Shown here: positions 18,109 through 27,729 of the stretch, in pieces
How the letters are laid out: every line of letters starts with the position of its first letter
How positions within the stretch are numbered: the first letter of the stretch is position 1
Assembly: GCF_024643285.1 (NCBI RefSeq)
Contig: NZ_JAMSLW010000004.1
Location: 248,001-312,000, forward strand
Direction: 5' to 3'
Source of the DNA: Parapedobacter lycopersici
Lineage (GTDB): Bacteria > Bacteroidota > Bacteroidia > Sphingobacteriales > Sphingobacteriaceae
DNA: 64,000 nucleotides
Program-made: the position numbers and the translations under genes
Notes under the pieces: generated by a model
What the model saw: only the letters and a program-made list of their open reading frames with translations
The model's database searches: none
What the model was told of the DNA's origin: nothing

Positions 18109-18555
18109 TCGAAAATAATTTATTCATTAAATACCCCCCGTAAAACCTGCATTTGCCGCCCTTGGCCTGAAGCGCAGGCATGGCAGGTTTTCGATGTTTA
18201 TTTTGTTTTTCAATTGTCAGCCGGATCCGTTCTGGTTAACACCCGCGCCGGATCCGCGGCTTATTCGTTCAAGCACCCAAACTTAGCTAAAAATGTTGTA
18301 GTGTAATATATACCGCAACACATCTTTTGACCATCCCGGCGGCGGATAGTTACAGCAGTGCCGGCCAATCAGCCAATAAAACAATCCATATGGCCATTAT
18401 GCTTTTCTTTTTATGCATTTTCCCGGTGAAGGCGGCCTACGCAATCCCGATTTGCGGGATACCTGAGTCAATAATATTGATTGTACAAGTGAATTTATCT
18501 AAGTTTGGCCCATGGATCCGGACAACTGTTCAGGCTGTTCTTTTTTAGCTGCATA
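18109..18555. other. Divergent intergenic region of sppA and folK
   Basis: No gene. AAAACCTGC (18142-18150) and GCAGGTTTT (18183-18191) form the outer stem of a branched hairpin with an inner GCCTG/CAGGC stem, so the sppA leader is probably structured. TAAGTTTG on the minus strand (18278-18285) is an exact TAnnTTTG match for sppA. A small hairpin ATCCCG/CGGGAT lies at 18444-18460 on the folK side. Confidence 0.5.
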
Positions 18556-19050
18556 ATGAAACAGGAGGCATATCTCTTATTGGGCACCAATTTAGGCAAC
18601 CGGCAGGCCCTGCTCGACCTGGCCGTGCACAGTCTCGCTGAGGAAGCGGGGGAAATTTCCGCCATTTCGTCCATATACGAATCCATGGCATGGGGAAAGC
18701 ACGACCAACCCGACTACCTGAATCAGGTGGTTAAATTAACCACGCCGCTTACGCCGCTGCAGCTGCTCAAGATCATTAACGAAATCGAACGGAAACTGGG
18801 GCGCGAGCGCCACCAGAAATGGGGTCCCCGGCTGATTGACATCGACATCCTGCTGTATGGCAACCGTGTGGTAGACCATCCGCAGCTGCAGATTCCCCAC
18901 CCCCATTTACCAAACCGGCGGTTTGCCCTCGTTCCGCTGCAGGAGATCGCACCGGGAGTCATCCATCCGGCACACCAAAAGACCATTACGGAACTGCTGG
19001 CGTGCACACCCGATCCATTGGGTGTACGTCGGTTCAGGACGGGAAAATAA
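18556..19050 (+). CDS. folK: HPPK, 6-hydroxymethyl-7,8-dihydropterin pyrophosphokinase
   Basis: Folate-pathway enzyme of 164 residues that pyrophosphorylates 6-hydroxymethyl-dihydropterin with ATP. The start at 18556 gives MKQEAYLLLGTNLGNR, the standard HPPK opening (LGTNLGNR binds the pterin). The signature WGPRLIDIDILLYG at residues 89-102 holds the Mg2+-binding Asp pair. IPHPHLPNRRFALVPLQEIAP is the usual C-terminal segment (quoted in part). Other folate genes are not adjacent. It converges with purS, whose end lies 34 bases downstream. Confidence 0.96.
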   Translation: MKQEAYLLLGTNLGNRQALLDLAVHSLAEEAGEISAISSIYESMAWGKHDQPDYLNQVVKLTTPLTPLQLLKIINEIERKLGRERHQKWGPRLIDIDILLYGNRVVDHPQLQIPHPHLPNRRFALVPLQEIAPGVIHPAHQKTITELLACTPDPLGVRRFRTGK

Positions 19051-19083
19051 CGTATTGCAGGTATCGGCTAACGAAACAGGCGG

Positions 19084-19335
19084 TTATAACGCTTGAAGTT
19101 CAAATGTGTAGCTTTCCATGATGAGGTTGGCAAGCAGTTTCTTGCATGCTTCTTCCACTTTTTGACGGGCGATATCCTCCGTTTCGGCAGTTATTTCAAG
19201 GGTAATGTGCTTTCCGATCCTCACATTGCTGATTTCCGTCAGCCCCAGGTTCTTCATGCCACCCGTTACCGCTTTTCCCTGCGGGTCCAGGATTTCCTTC
19301 AGCGGCATCACGTTGATTTCTGCCAAAAACTTCAT
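19084..19335 (-). CDS. purS: Phosphoribosylformylglycinamidine synthase subunit PurS
   Basis: Small 83-residue subunit of the three-part FGAM synthase (PurS, PurL, PurQ) that makes FGAM in purine biosynthesis. The sequence has the PurS pattern: a beta-strand with MPLKEILDPQGKAV, then LTEISNVRIGKHITLEI, then an amphipathic helix ARQKVEEACKKLLANLIMES. Length is normal. purL and purQ are not in the window. The start codon overlaps the pssA stop (ATGA), so translation is coupled to a phospholipid gene. Confidence 0.92.
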   Translation of the reverse strand: MKFLAEINVMPLKEILDPQGKAVTGGMKNLGLTEISNVRIGKHITLEITAETEDIARQKVEEACKKLLANLIMESYTFELQAL

Positions 19336-20009
19336 GTTATCGATTTAAAGTGAATGTATGAAAACAAAAAATAAAGCACCAGTATGATTGGAACCGCCAC
19401 AAATTTAAGCAAACCAATCAACAGTACACTGATAATTATAAAAATGAACCGCCACCGGTTACTGTGCCAGGAAAGCGAACTCATTTTCATGGAGAATAGC
19501 CGGACTTCACTTACCAGAAGCAGGCTGGTGACGACGATACTGCCTACCAGGAAGGCCGGATGATAAACAACCTGGTCGTGTGTTTGGGCGATGAACGGCA
19601 GCGATGCCACATAAAAGGCATTCATCGGTGTATTGAGACCGATGAAATCGGTAGACTGCCGCTCATCAATATTGAATTTCGCCAGACGGAGTGCAGAAAA
19701 CACCGTCACGATAAAACCGAAGTAAGGCAGGTAATCTGCCGTAGGGACTGCGGTTCCGAGGATGGTATACAGGATGGCCCCGGGCAACAGGCCGAAGCTG
19801 ACAACATCGGCCAGTGAATCCAGTTGCTTGCCAATGGGGTTATGTACACCCAGCGCACGCGCGGCCAGTCCATCAAAAAAGTCAAATATCCCCGCAAGTA
19901 CCACCAGGTATGCGGCTACTTCCGGCTGGCCCTCCAGGGCAAACACGACACCGACACACCCGCTGAATAAATTCAGGCAAGTGATCATATTGGGGATATG
20001 CTGCTTCAT
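19332..20009 (-). CDS. pssA: CDP-diacylglycerol-serine O-phosphatidyltransferase
   Basis: Inner-membrane enzyme of 225 residues that makes phosphatidylserine, the precursor of phosphatidylethanolamine. The CDP-alcohol phosphotransferase motif DG-x2-AR-x8-G-x3-D-x3-D is complete: Asp46, Gly47, Ala50, Arg51, Gly60, Asp64 and Asp68, in FFDGLAARALGVHNPIGK and onward. Hydrophobic helices fill the rest, and the C-terminus is a long membrane segment (FIFIIISVLLIGLLKFVAVP). Its stop overlaps the purS start. Confidence 0.95.
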   Translation of the reverse strand: MKQHIPNMITCLNLFSGCVGVVFALEGQPEVAAYLVVLAGIFDFFDGLAARALGVHNPIGKQLDSLADVVSFGLLPGAILYTILGTAVPTADYLPYFGFIVTVFSALRLAKFNIDERQSTDFIGLNTPMNAFYVASLPFIAQTHDQVVYHPAFLVGSIVVTSLLLVSEVRLFSMKMSSLSWHSNRWRFIFIIISVLLIGLLKFVAVPIILVLYFLFSYIHFKSIT

Positions 20010-20082
20010 AAGACAGGAGTTCTCCTGATTGGCAAATGCGTCACTTCGGAAAAACGACGGAATCCATTCCGGGCAAGCCGGA

Positions 20083-21594
20083 TTAACCGTTCATGCTGAT
20101 CAGGAATTCCTCGTTGGATTTGGTACCCCGCATCTGGGACAGCAGGAACTCCATTGCTTCCGTTGAATTCATATCCGCCAGGTGGTTTCGCAGTACCCAG
20201 ATCCGCTGCAGCGTTTCCCGGTCGTTGAGCAGGTCGTCGCGGCGTGTGCTGGATGCGATAAGGTCGATCGCCGGGAAAATCCGCTTGTTGGACAGCTTGC
20301 GGTCCAACTGCAGTTCCATGTTACCCGTTCCCTTGAATTCCTCAAAAATAACCTCATCCATCTTGGAGCCGGTATCAATCAGTGCCGTCGCCAATATGGT
20401 CAGCGATCCGCCATGTTCGATATTCCGGGCTGCGCCGAAGAAACGTTTTGGTTTATGAAGTGCGTTGGCATCCACACCACCTGACAGGATCTTACCTGAT
20501 GCCGGTGCTACCGTATTATAGGCACGTGCCAGACGGGTGATGGAATCGAGCAGGATCACTACATCGTGTCCGCACTCTACCATGCGTTTCGCCTTTTCCA
20601 GTACGATGTTCGCGATTTTAACGTGTCGTTCCGCCGGTTCGTCGAATGTGGAAGATACTACCTCAGCACGCACACTGCGCGCCATGTCAGTTACCTCTTC
20701 CGGCCGTTCGTCGATCAGGAGAATGATCAGATACACCTCAGGATGATTTTTGGCAATTGCGTTGGCTACATCTTTCAGCAGCATTGTCTTACCTGTTTTG
20801 GGCTGTGCCACAATCAGGCCACGCTGTCCTTTACCGATGGGGGTAAACAAATCCATAATCCGGGTTGAGTGATTGCCCGGACCGGTAAACAGCTTCAGCC
20901 GTTCGGTTGGAAACAGCGGCGTCAGGAAATCAAAGGGTACCCGGTCGCGCACTTCCGCCGGATTTTGGCCGTTGATGGCCTCCACACGCACCAAAGGAAA
21001 ATACTTTTCCCCTTCTTTGGGCGGGCGGATACTGCCCCGGACCGTATCACCGGTTTTGAGGCCAAACAATTTTATCTGTGACTGGGATACATAAATATCA
21101 TCCGGAGAAGTCAGGTAATTGTAGTCGGACGAACGCAGGAAGCCATAACCGTCGGGCATAATTTCCAGCACCCCTTCGTTCACGATCACGTTGTCGAAAT
21201 CGAGGTTGCCGGTAGGGCCGTCGATCTTGCCGCCGCCATTGGCAGTATGTCTCGGCGGGGTATCCACCGGGGCAGCGGGTGCCTGCGGCGCTTTAAAGCT
21301 TCCGCTATTGGTGTCTTCATCGACATCGGGCAGGTCTTCCCGTTTACGGAACGTAATCGGTTCGGCAGGTTTGGTTGTGCGCATCCGCTTGCGGGGCCGC
21401 TCGTCAGCAGCCTGTGCATCCGGTTCTGTATCCGTTACCTCTTCCGTGACTTTGGCATCTTCCCCTTCCCCTGTTGCAACAATTTTGTTGATCAGCTCCT
21501 GCTTACGCATTTTATCAGCGTCAACGATGCCAATAAGTCTCGCTATCTCACGCAATTCGGATACGAGCTTCGCATTCAATTCATTAATATTCAT
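20083..21594 (-). CDS. rho: Transcription termination factor Rho
   Basis: Hexameric RNA helicase of 503 residues that ends transcription. The ATG at 21594 gives [20 protein letters not shown], the Rho N-terminal domain. It is followed by an insertion of about 90 polar residues ([17 protein letters not shown] ... DVDEDTNSG), usual in Bacteroidota Rho. The cold-shock RNA-binding domain has [13 protein letters not shown]. The ATPase part shows the Walker [13 protein letters not shown], Walker [18 protein letters not shown], the Q-loop region and the C-terminal [19 protein letters not shown]. All key motifs are present. It is read alone leftwards. Confidence 0.97.
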   Translation of the reverse strand: MNINELNAKLVSELREIARLIGIVDADKMRKQELINKIVATGEGEDAKVTEEVTDTEPDAQAADERPRKRMRTTKPAEPITFRKREDLPDVDEDTNSGSFKAPQAPAAPVDTPPRHTANGGGKIDGPTGNLDFDNVIVNEGVLEIMPDGYGFLRSSDYNYLTSPDDIYVSQSQIKLFGLKTGDTVRGSIRPPKEGEKYFPLVRVEAINGQNPAEVRDRVPFDFLTPLFPTERLKLFTGPGNHSTRIMDLFTPIGKGQRGLIVAQPKTGKTMLLKDVANAIAKNHPEVYLIILLIDERPEEVTDMARSVRAEVVSSTFDEPAERHVKIANIVLEKAKRMVECGHDVVILLDSITRLARAYNTVAPASGKILSGGVDANALHKPKRFFGAARNIEHGGSLTILATALIDTGSKMDEVIFEEFKGTGNMELQLDRKLSNKRIFPAIDLIASSTRRDDLLNDRETLQRIWVLRNHLADMNSTEAMEFLLSQMRGTKSNEEFLISMNG

Positions 21595-22065
21595 CAAATG
21601 TAATTATAAAATAAGGAATTTTGCTGTTATAAACAGAAATCTACCCTCTTCCGGCCGTTCATTATAATAAACAATGATTTCAGCATTTGGCTTCAGAAAA
21701 TTATGATTTTCGTTGAAGTGTGGGATAAATTCGAGAATTATTGCGCAAATAAAACGATTCCTTTTGAATTTTCAAAACATATTACAAAAAAGATACCCGT
21801 TGCGGAACTGTCCTTTTCCGGTCTACTCTTTGGCTTTTCTTCTCTGAATTCCCTGAAAAAGCACCATATGTACAATTCTGCGGGCCGGCGGCAACCAATG
21901 CGCGACGGATACCGCTGGGGCTCAGCGCCCCTGTATGCGCTTCGTGTTGGTACACGATTTTGTAAATAAGCGGGGGTTATTACTTTTTTTGTAGAGAAAA
22001 CTGTATTTTCGGCTCCGTTACTTGATTGCGCTTTGCAATTGGATTAAAATATAAAAAAACCGACA
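21595..22065. other. Divergent intergenic region of rho and the BadF-type kinase
   Basis: About 470 bases with no convincing gene. An 88-codon open frame at 21703-21969 on the plus strand has no recognisable domain and low-complexity ends. No canonical TTTG-N20-TAnnTTTG pair was found on either strand. TATTTTCG at 22004-22011 is the nearest approach for the plus-strand gene. Confidence 0.5.
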
Positions 22066-22920
22066 ATGATAATTATCGCAGATGGTGGATCAACCAAGAC
22101 AAATTGGTGTTTGCTGGATGATGCTGGAAAAAAGGTTTATTTCAATACCGAGGGCTACAATCCCTTTTTTGTGGACAGTACCTATATTGTGAATTCCCTG
22201 AAAAAAGGATTACCGCAGGACATGCCCTTTGACCGGATTACCGATGTCAACTATTACGGGGCGGGGGTACACAACGAAGAGAAGGCAAAAATCGTGGAAG
22301 AGGCGCTCAAGCAGGTATTCAGCCATTCCAAGGTCTTTGTAAGCCACGACCTGCTGGCGGCAGCCCGGGCACTGCTGGCCAATAAAGCTGGCTTTGCAGC
22401 CATTTTGGGCACGGGCACCAATACCTGTCTCTATGACGGGGAAGATATTATCCACAAGATCGACTCTGCGGCCTATATCCTCGGCGATGAAGGCAGCGGC
22501 TGTTATATTGGCAAAAAACTGCTGACCGATTACATCCGTGGCTTAATGCCCGAAACCGTGCGGGAGGTTTTCTGGGAAACATTTAAGTTAACGCCTGACG
22601 ACGTGATGGATGCCGTTTATACGAAACCGCTGGCCAACCGTTTCTGTGCAAGCTTCAGCAAATTCGTTTACGAGGTAACCGTTGACATGGCTTACTCCCG
22701 CGGCATCGTAGAGGGTGCATTTGACGACTTTTTCCGAAACCTGGTTACGAAATACCCGAATTATCAGGATTACTCATTCAATTGCATCGGGTCGGTCGGA
22801 TACAATTTCCGGAACGTCCTCGAAGAAAAGGTACACCAGTACAACATGCAACTGGGCCGGATTATCCGCTCCCCGATAGACGACCTGGTCCAATTCCACA
22901 TTAGCCGGCTATCGGAATAA
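22066..22920 (+). CDS. BadF/BadG/BcrA/BcrD-type ATPase, N-acetylglucosamine kinase-like
   Basis: Cytoplasmic sugar-kinase-fold protein of 284 residues. MIIIADGGSTKTNWCL is the phosphate-1 motif. GFAAILGTGTNTCLYDG is phosphate-2, and LGDEGSGCYIGKKLL is typical of the BadF/N-acetylglucosamine kinase group. In Bacteroidota such proteins are usually treated as GlcNAc or related amino-sugar kinases linked to cell-wall recycling, but the substrate is not determined by sequence. It stands alone and converges with the metallo-hydrolase gene 22 bases downstream. Confidence 0.88.
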   Translation: MIIIADGGSTKTNWCLLDDAGKKVYFNTEGYNPFFVDSTYIVNSLKKGLPQDMPFDRITDVNYYGAGVHNEEKAKIVEEALKQVFSHSKVFVSHDLLAAARALLANKAGFAAILGTGTNTCLYDGEDIIHKIDSAAYILGDEGSGCYIGKKLLTDYIRGLMPETVREVFWETFKLTPDDVMDAVYTKPLANRFCASFSKFVYEVTVDMAYSRGIVEGAFDDFFRNLVTKYPNYQDYSFNCIGSVGYNFRNVLEEKVHQYNMQLGRIIRSPIDDLVQFHISRLSE

Positions 22921-22942
22921 CGCTGCCGGTAACCCGACAGTG

Positions 22943-23626
22943 TTAAAGCGCCACTGCCTCGCCGATACCCGGCAGGTGCAGCTGGAGGCCGGCATCTGCA
23001 AACTGCTGTATGGCCGCTGCGGTGTCAATGGCGATGGGCGGAAATGTATTATAATGTATGCCAATGATCTTTTTGCAGCCGATAAACTTCGCCGCCATAA
23101 TTGCGTCCGTTACGTCCATCGTAAAGTGGCCGCCAATGGGCAAAAATGCCCAGTCGATTCCCATGGGTTCCAGCAGTTTCATTTCGAGCGTTAGGGCGGT
23201 GTCCCCGGCAAAATAAATTTTCCTTCCGCCGCTGGACAGCACATAGCCTGCGGGAGCGCCACCGTATTGGCCGTCCGGTGTACCATTGGTATGCAGGGCA
23301 TAGACCATTTTAACACTTCCGAAACCAGTCTGTACCGTGCCGCCGAAATTGAACTGGATAATGTGCGACCCGGGAATATCCTGCCGGCTTGCCCACATGG
23401 CGGTTTCTACCACGGCCATGACGGTTGCCTGGCTGCTTTTCTGTATTGCTGCCACATCGGCCACATGGTCCTCATGCGCATGGCTTAATAGGATATAGTC
23501 AGGCTGCAGCGCATGGATGTCAATTCCGCTGGCTTGGGGGTTGGGGGTAATGAACGGATCGAACAGTACCTTGCTGTCGCCCAATTCAAGCATGACACTG
23601 GAGTGCCCGTAATAAATAGCTTTCAT
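22943..23626 (-). CDS. UPF0173-type metal-dependent hydrolase
   Basis: Cytoplasmic metallo-beta-lactamase-fold protein of 227 residues. The metal site is LLSHAHEDHVAD with His49, His51, Asp53 and His54. Other ligands fit YALHTNGT, YFAGDTALT and GIHYNTFPP near the end. The opening YYGHSSVMLELGDSKVLFDPF is shared with YtkL/UPF0173 proteins. The substrate is unknown. It lies between a kinase and ybaB with no close spacing, so it is probably monocistronic. Confidence 0.9.
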   Translation of the reverse strand: MKAIYYGHSSVMLELGDSKVLFDPFITPNPQASGIDIHALQPDYILLSHAHEDHVADVAAIQKSSQATVMAVVETAMWASRQDIPGSHIIQFNFGGTVQTGFGSVKMVYALHTNGTPDGQYGGAPAGYVLSSGGRKIYFAGDTALTLEMKLLEPMGIDWAFLPIGGHFTMDVTDAIMAAKFIGCKKIIGIHYNTFPPIAIDTAAAIQQFADAGLQLHLPGIGEAVAL

Positions 23627-23745
23627 TTTGTATATGTGTTAATCTTCAACGGTCAGCGTACCCTGCTGCAACCAGCCCGGCCCCAAGGGCAAAGACCGGG
23701 CAGCCAAGCCATATTTCCGTACTTCTATTATGAGGGATGTCCAGG

Positions 23746-24051
23746 CTACTGGCCGAACATTCCGCCAAACCCGCCGAGCATGTCTTTGGTAGCAGCCTGC
23801 ATTTCAGCCTGGCTTACATTGTCAGCCTGGCGCATTGCCTGGTTAACTGCCACAGCAAGTAATTCTTCCAGTTCCTCTTTATCGGCTCCGTCAAAATAGG
23901 CGGTGTCTATTGTAATTTGGGTGACTTCCTTATTGGCCGTAGCGGTCACCTTAATGCAGCCCCCTTCGGCCTCGCCGACCACGGTAATCTGGTCAAGCCG
24001 CTTTTTTATCTCTTCTGCCTTTTGACGGGCTTCAAATAGTTTATCGAACAT
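23746..24051 (-). CDS. YbaB/EbfC nucleoid-associated protein
   Basis: Small DNA-binding protein of 101 residues. MFDKLFEARQKAEEIKKRLDQ is the first tweezer helix. The middle beta-strands (CIKVTATANKEVTQITID) and the C-terminal helix follow, ending in the flexible GGFGGMFGQ. The family binds DNA as a dimer and is often near recR/dnaX, which are absent here. Its start is 3 bases after the stop of the upstream lipoprotein gene, so the two form an operon. Confidence 0.92.
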   Translation of the reverse strand: MFDKLFEARQKAEEIKKRLDQITVVGEAEGGCIKVTATANKEVTQITIDTAYFDGADKEELEELLAVAVNQAMRQADNVSQAEMQAATKDMLGGFGGMFGQ

Positions 24052-24054
24052 AAC

Positions 24055-25086
24055 TCAAGTATTTTTTCGTTGTAACCCGCCGGCATCCTGTTTATTCAAT
24101 GAACGGATTCCGGCATTTTTTGTTTGCTCGCCGGTGCCCGTTCGCCCCCGCACCCGGAGGTAAATCACGCTGGCGTGCGGAATGCCCAGTGTGCTCGCCG
24201 GCGTAACATCCAGCAGGTGCTGCAAATACACTTCTACAATTCCCGCAAGTACCTTTTCGCGGGATTCCCTAAATTCCGGCATCACAAAAAAATCGCCCAG
24301 GTGCAGTTTACCCTGTGCATCCACCACGGCCGAGAATGTATAGTAAAAATCCTTATAGGCTTTGCTTATTTCGATGTCATATTCAGGATAGAGGTATCCG
24401 TATGCCAATGACCGTCCCATCTGCTCGACGGTATCCACCTCCTGCCGGCTGATTTCCAGTATCGGGCTGTTGCTGACCAACCGGGCAAAATGCTTGGATG
24501 CAAACGCACTATCCGGATTTCCGGGGTTACGGTTGGCCTTGGCGATCTGGGTTTGTACAAATAGGGTATCCTGGCGCCGGGGTTTGCGCAGTTCCGACAC
24601 GGTCGTTTTCAGTTTTTCCCGGATATAGGCATCCGAGTAAAACCGCATATACACATTGGACCGTATTTTATCAACGGTCAGGCGGCGCAGGCTCAGCCGC
24701 TGCAGCATGATGCTATCGGGGTGCAGGTCGACCACCTTCCAGCTTTCCCGCGCAAAATGGAAGAAGGAATCATGGTCGTGCGTAATTGCAAAATTGAAAG
24801 ATGAATCACTGCCGGGCACGTAGATCTGTACCGAATCTTTATGGGTGAACTTCACGTGCCATTCCGGTTCCTGCACAAAACCAATGGTGTCATAGGCCAG
24901 CCCCGAGTCAAAGGCACGCCTGACCTCGTAAAAATTAATTCCCACGATCGTGTTTAAGTCCGGTTTCCGCGGATCAACCTCCTCCCCGCCTTCGCCGGTA
25001 CTACTGCAGCCCACCAGGCACGCGCAGCAAACAGACCAGCATGCGATATTAAAAACCCAATAAATAAAACGTTCTTTCACCTGCAT
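24055..25086 (-). CDS. Uncharacterised lipoprotein
   Basis: Predicted lipoprotein of 343 residues with no family recognised. The N-terminus MQVKERFIYWVFNIACWSVC is hydrophobic and leads to the lipobox CLVGC. A Glu/Gly-rich linker then follows. The body mixes strands and helices: repeated acidic-aromatic patches (HDHDSFFHFARESWKVVD), a basic helix region, and a segment YLYPEYDIEISKAYKDFYYTF. The C-terminal tail is basic. It lies 3 bases upstream of ybaB and is read with it, which is an unusual pairing. It could be a Bacteroidota-specific envelope protein. Confidence 0.7.
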   Translation of the reverse strand: MQVKERFIYWVFNIACWSVCCACLVGCSSTGEGGEEVDPRKPDLNTIVGINFYEVRRAFDSGLAYDTIGFVQEPEWHVKFTHKDSVQIYVPGSDSSFNFAITHDHDSFFHFARESWKVVDLHPDSIMLQRLSLRRLTVDKIRSNVYMRFYSDAYIREKLKTTVSELRKPRRQDTLFVQTQIAKANRNPGNPDSAFASKHFARLVSNSPILEISRQEVDTVEQMGRSLAYGYLYPEYDIEISKAYKDFYYTFSAVVDAQGKLHLGDFFVMPEFRESREKVLAGIVEVYLQHLLDVTPASTLGIPHASVIYLRVRGRTGTGEQTKNAGIRSLNKQDAGGLQRKNT

Positions 25087-25347
25087 AAGCCGGCAACCTC
25101 TCTAGCTGTTATCTCATGTGTATGGAAGTCTTTCCGTATTTCCTCCTGCTCCCATTACTGCAGCACAAAACTAAAATAATCAGCCGGATAAAGAAAACTT
25201 CCCGTAACCGAATAAATAAAACGGAAATTTACCGGTATTATTTTTACAGTCACTGTTTTTTCCGGCGTGATTGGCGATGCATTTGCTCCACATCACCTGT
25301 CATAATGCTCCCGGTATTATTTGTTTGTATAAGCGGCAAACGATTTT
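25087..25347. other. Intergenic region before tRNA-Pro
   Basis: AT-rich non-coding stretch between the divergent lipoprotein and tRNA-Pro genes. Nothing beyond the tRNA promoter at its right end was recognised. Confidence 0.4.
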
Positions 25348-25355
25348 TATATTTG
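25324..25355 (+). promoter_or_regulatory. Consensus promoter of tRNA-Pro(GGG)
   Basis: TTTG at 25324-25327 and TATATTTG at 25348-25355 are separated by 20 bases, the canonical Bacteroidota -33/-7 layout. The tRNA begins 52 bases further on. Confidence 0.8.
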
Positions 25356-25407
25356 CACCCCGATAAAGGTGCAGCTTTGGCTGTTTTGGCACAAGGCATC
25401 TATGTTT

Positions 25408-25481
25408 CGGGATGTAGCGTAGCCAGGTATCGCGCCAGCATGGGGTGCTGGAGGTCGTGGGTTCGAATCCCGCCATCCCGA
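25408..25481 (+). tRNA. tRNA-Pro (GGG)
   Basis: 74-nt cloverleaf. The acceptor CGGGATG pairs with CATCCCG, the discriminator is A, and the anticodon stem CCAGC/GCTGG encloses loop ATGGGGT (anticodon GGG). The T-loop has TTCGAATC. No CCA is encoded, and a long hairpin begins at the discriminator base. Confidence 0.96.
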
Positions 25482-25528
25482 CAAACGAAAAGCGTTTTCT
25501 GCTTTTGCAGAAAACGCTTTTCGTTTGT
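25481..25528 (+). terminator. 22-bp perfect hairpin abutting tRNA-Pro(GGG)
   Basis: The arm 25481-25502 is exactly complementary to 25507-25528, with a TTTT loop. The left arm starts on the tRNA discriminator base. A conventional terminator core (GAAAAGCG...CGCTTTTC) is embedded, but the arms are much longer than needed. Confidence 0.8.
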
Positions 25529-25770
25529 AATACCCCTATTCAGAATCAGCACTAATCCTGACTTCGCAGACCAACCTTAACTTAATAGCAGCCTGTCTTT
25601 TTTATCTAATTCCTTATTAATAAGTCAGGTAGAACGAGAAATCGTTCAACCAAGCAGTTCAAGCTTGATGGCTCATCAGACAGGCAATGGCTTTTCCTTT
25701 TAAATAAATAACAGAGTTTGAGGTTTTCCAATTAATATAGTAAATTAGATTACCTATTGATCTTTCTGCC

Positions 25771-27627
25771 ATGTCTAAATCAAAACTCATTAGTTATTTC
25801 TTACTGACCTTGCCGTTTTGTTACTGCAACGTACAAGGACAATCTAATCTAATAAGAGCAGAGCAGCAGAAGCTGCTTTTTGTTAAAGACAGCATCAGTT
25901 ATATCAATTCCATAAATCGCCTGGGAATGCTTTACCATATGAAGAATGTTGACAGTAGTCTTTATTATGGCATGAAGGCTAAAAGTATTGCCAGTAGGGC
26001 GAATTATCCCAAAGGGAAAGCAGACGCAGATAATGTAATAGCTTCGGTACTCTATATCAGGGGCATGTATCAGAAGTCACTTCAACTATACACAGATGCT
26101 TTAGCTGCTTACCAAGCTCTGCGGGATACCGCAAATGTTAGTGAGGCAACTATGAACATAGCGAACGTATACCTTAGTCTAGGCGACACTACAAAGGGCC
26201 TTGAACTGTTTAGGCAGGTTATCAGAACAGGAAGAAGAGACAGTATTATGAGCTTGGTATACGCGAATTATTGCATGGGCAATTCAGCCCTTTCTGATGA
26301 CAGTGTCCAATATTATATGAGCAAAATCCGGGAGATCGCTTCCATTTACAAAGATCACCGTGTACTCATCGCTTCAAAGGCGTTGGAATTTGATCTGCTG
26401 CTAAAAGAAGGCCGCAGGACACATGCGCTAAAACTCCTTAAAAGCACTTTATCTGAAGCGCAGCAATATGGGCTGGATGACCAGGAAATTTTTTTGCTCG
26501 GCGACTATACCAGATACTATGAAAATCACCCAGATAGCGCATTACATTATGCTTGGCAATGTTATCAATTGGCTAAGAAAAAAGGCTATGTCCTGGATTT
26601 AATCCCTATATTGAATAATGTATTAAGCTATACCGCATTATCCGGCAATAAAGATCAGATCATCAGCGTCCAGACACTTCTTCAAGCCGAAATGATAGAA
26701 GAGAATGAGAAGTTGAAAAAATTTGTTGGCGATTACATCAAATACAATACCTTGCAGGATGACAATGTTATTTTGAGTATAGTCAATAAAAATAACAGGG
26801 TCAAAATCCTGTTTCTAATCACTATTTGCGTTGTTGGTATATTTTTGCTCCTATTTATTTACCGTTTATATCAAAATTCACGTAAACATCAGCGCGAGTT
26901 GGAACAGCTCAATTTAAGAATATTAGAACAAAATAAAATCCTACAGGCGAACGATGAATTCAAAAGTAAACTCTTCTCCATTTTAGCACATGATTTCAGA
27001 GCACCTTTAGCCTACACCATAAGTATTGCCAATTTAATGAAGGACAACCCTGAGTCTACGAAAACAGAAATGGAACAGTTTTATGGCACTATCGAAAGGC
27101 AAGCTTCAGGCATGCTGGAATCGTTCGATACGATATTGCAATGGATCAAGCAGCAGTTGTCCGGTCACCAACATCAAGCAGAAATCTTGGTACTCTACGA
27201 CCTGTTCAGAGAATCAGCGGATATAGTTAAGCAGCAACTTGATGTCAAAAAAATAAAACTTTCTAATCAAATACCGAAACATATAACCGCAACATCGGAT
27301 AAAGAAATGCTACAATTTGTTAATCGGAATTTACTATCCAATTCGATTAAATATTCTCCTGAAGGCAGCACAATAGTAATTGGCTGCACACAGGATGGCA
27401 ATTCTATTACGATATCTGTTACAGATGAAGGCCCTGGAATGGATGAACAAACGCTCAGCAAACTATTTACAATATCCAGTCCTTTCGGGTCCTCTACACA
27501 ACATGGTGCGGGAATAGCACTTTCCATGTGTAAGGATTTTATTCAAAAGCTTGGTGGGCGGATCTGGGCAAAAAATGCGGTAACAAAGGGGGCTGTCTTC
27601 TCTTATACTATTCCATTGAAAATCTGA
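25771..27627 (+). CDS. TPR-containing hybrid-type sensor histidine kinase
   Basis: Inner-membrane sensor kinase of 618 residues. After a signal peptide (SYFLLTLPFCYCNVQG), residues about 40-330 form periplasmic TPR-like helices (SLYYGMKAKSIASRA, YQKSLQLYTDALAAYQAL). A single transmembrane helix spans about 345-367. The kinase follows: H-box FSILAHDFRAPLAY with His407, N-box NRNLLSNSIKYSPEG, G1 VTDEGPGMDE and G2 HGAGIALSMCKDF. No receiver domain and no adjacent response regulator are present, so it is an orphan in this window. The gene is clearly AT-richer than the 14-24 kb genes, and it is the first gene after tRNA-Pro. Confidence 0.92.
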   Translation: MSKSKLISYFLLTLPFCYCNVQGQSNLIRAEQQKLLFVKDSISYINSINRLGMLYHMKNVDSSLYYGMKAKSIASRANYPKGKADADNVIASVLYIRGMYQKSLQLYTDALAAYQALRDTANVSEATMNIANVYLSLGDTTKGLELFRQVIRTGRRDSIMSLVYANYCMGNSALSDDSVQYYMSKIREIASIYKDHRVLIASKALEFDLLLKEGRRTHALKLLKSTLSEAQQYGLDDQEIFLLGDYTRYYENHPDSALHYAWQCYQLAKKKGYVLDLIPILNNVLSYTALSGNKDQIISVQTLLQAEMIEENEKLKKFVGDYIKYNTLQDDNVILSIVNKNNRVKILFLITICVVGIFLLLFIYRLYQNSRKHQRELEQLNLRILEQNKILQANDEFKSKLFSILAHDFRAPLAYTISIANLMKDNPESTKTEMEQFYGTIERQASGMLESFDTILQWIKQQLSGHQHQAEILVLYDLFRESADIVKQQLDVKKIKLSNQIPKHITATSDKEMLQFVNRNLLSNSIKYSPEGSTIVIGCTQDGNSITISVTDEGPGMDEQTLSKLFTISSPFGSSTQHGAGIALSMCKDFIQKLGGRIWAKNAVTKGAVFSYTIPLKI

Positions 27628-27729
27628 TTGTGTTCCGTTTTTGGTAGGTAGATTTCTTAACCTGGATTAATGACGAAGAGTCAAGTTAGCGCTAACTTAG
27701 CCAAATACAGCAATTTGGATATTGAAATC

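Noticed and set aside
21595-21602. TACATTTG box immediately before the rho start
   Set aside because: Transcription from it would begin inside the first codons of rho. A full-length rho mRNA needs an upstream promoter, so this is probably a chance match.
21703-21969. 88-codon open frame between rho and the BadF-type gene
   Set aside because: No recognisable domain, no promoter or ribosome-binding site, and the C-terminal half is low-quality sequence.
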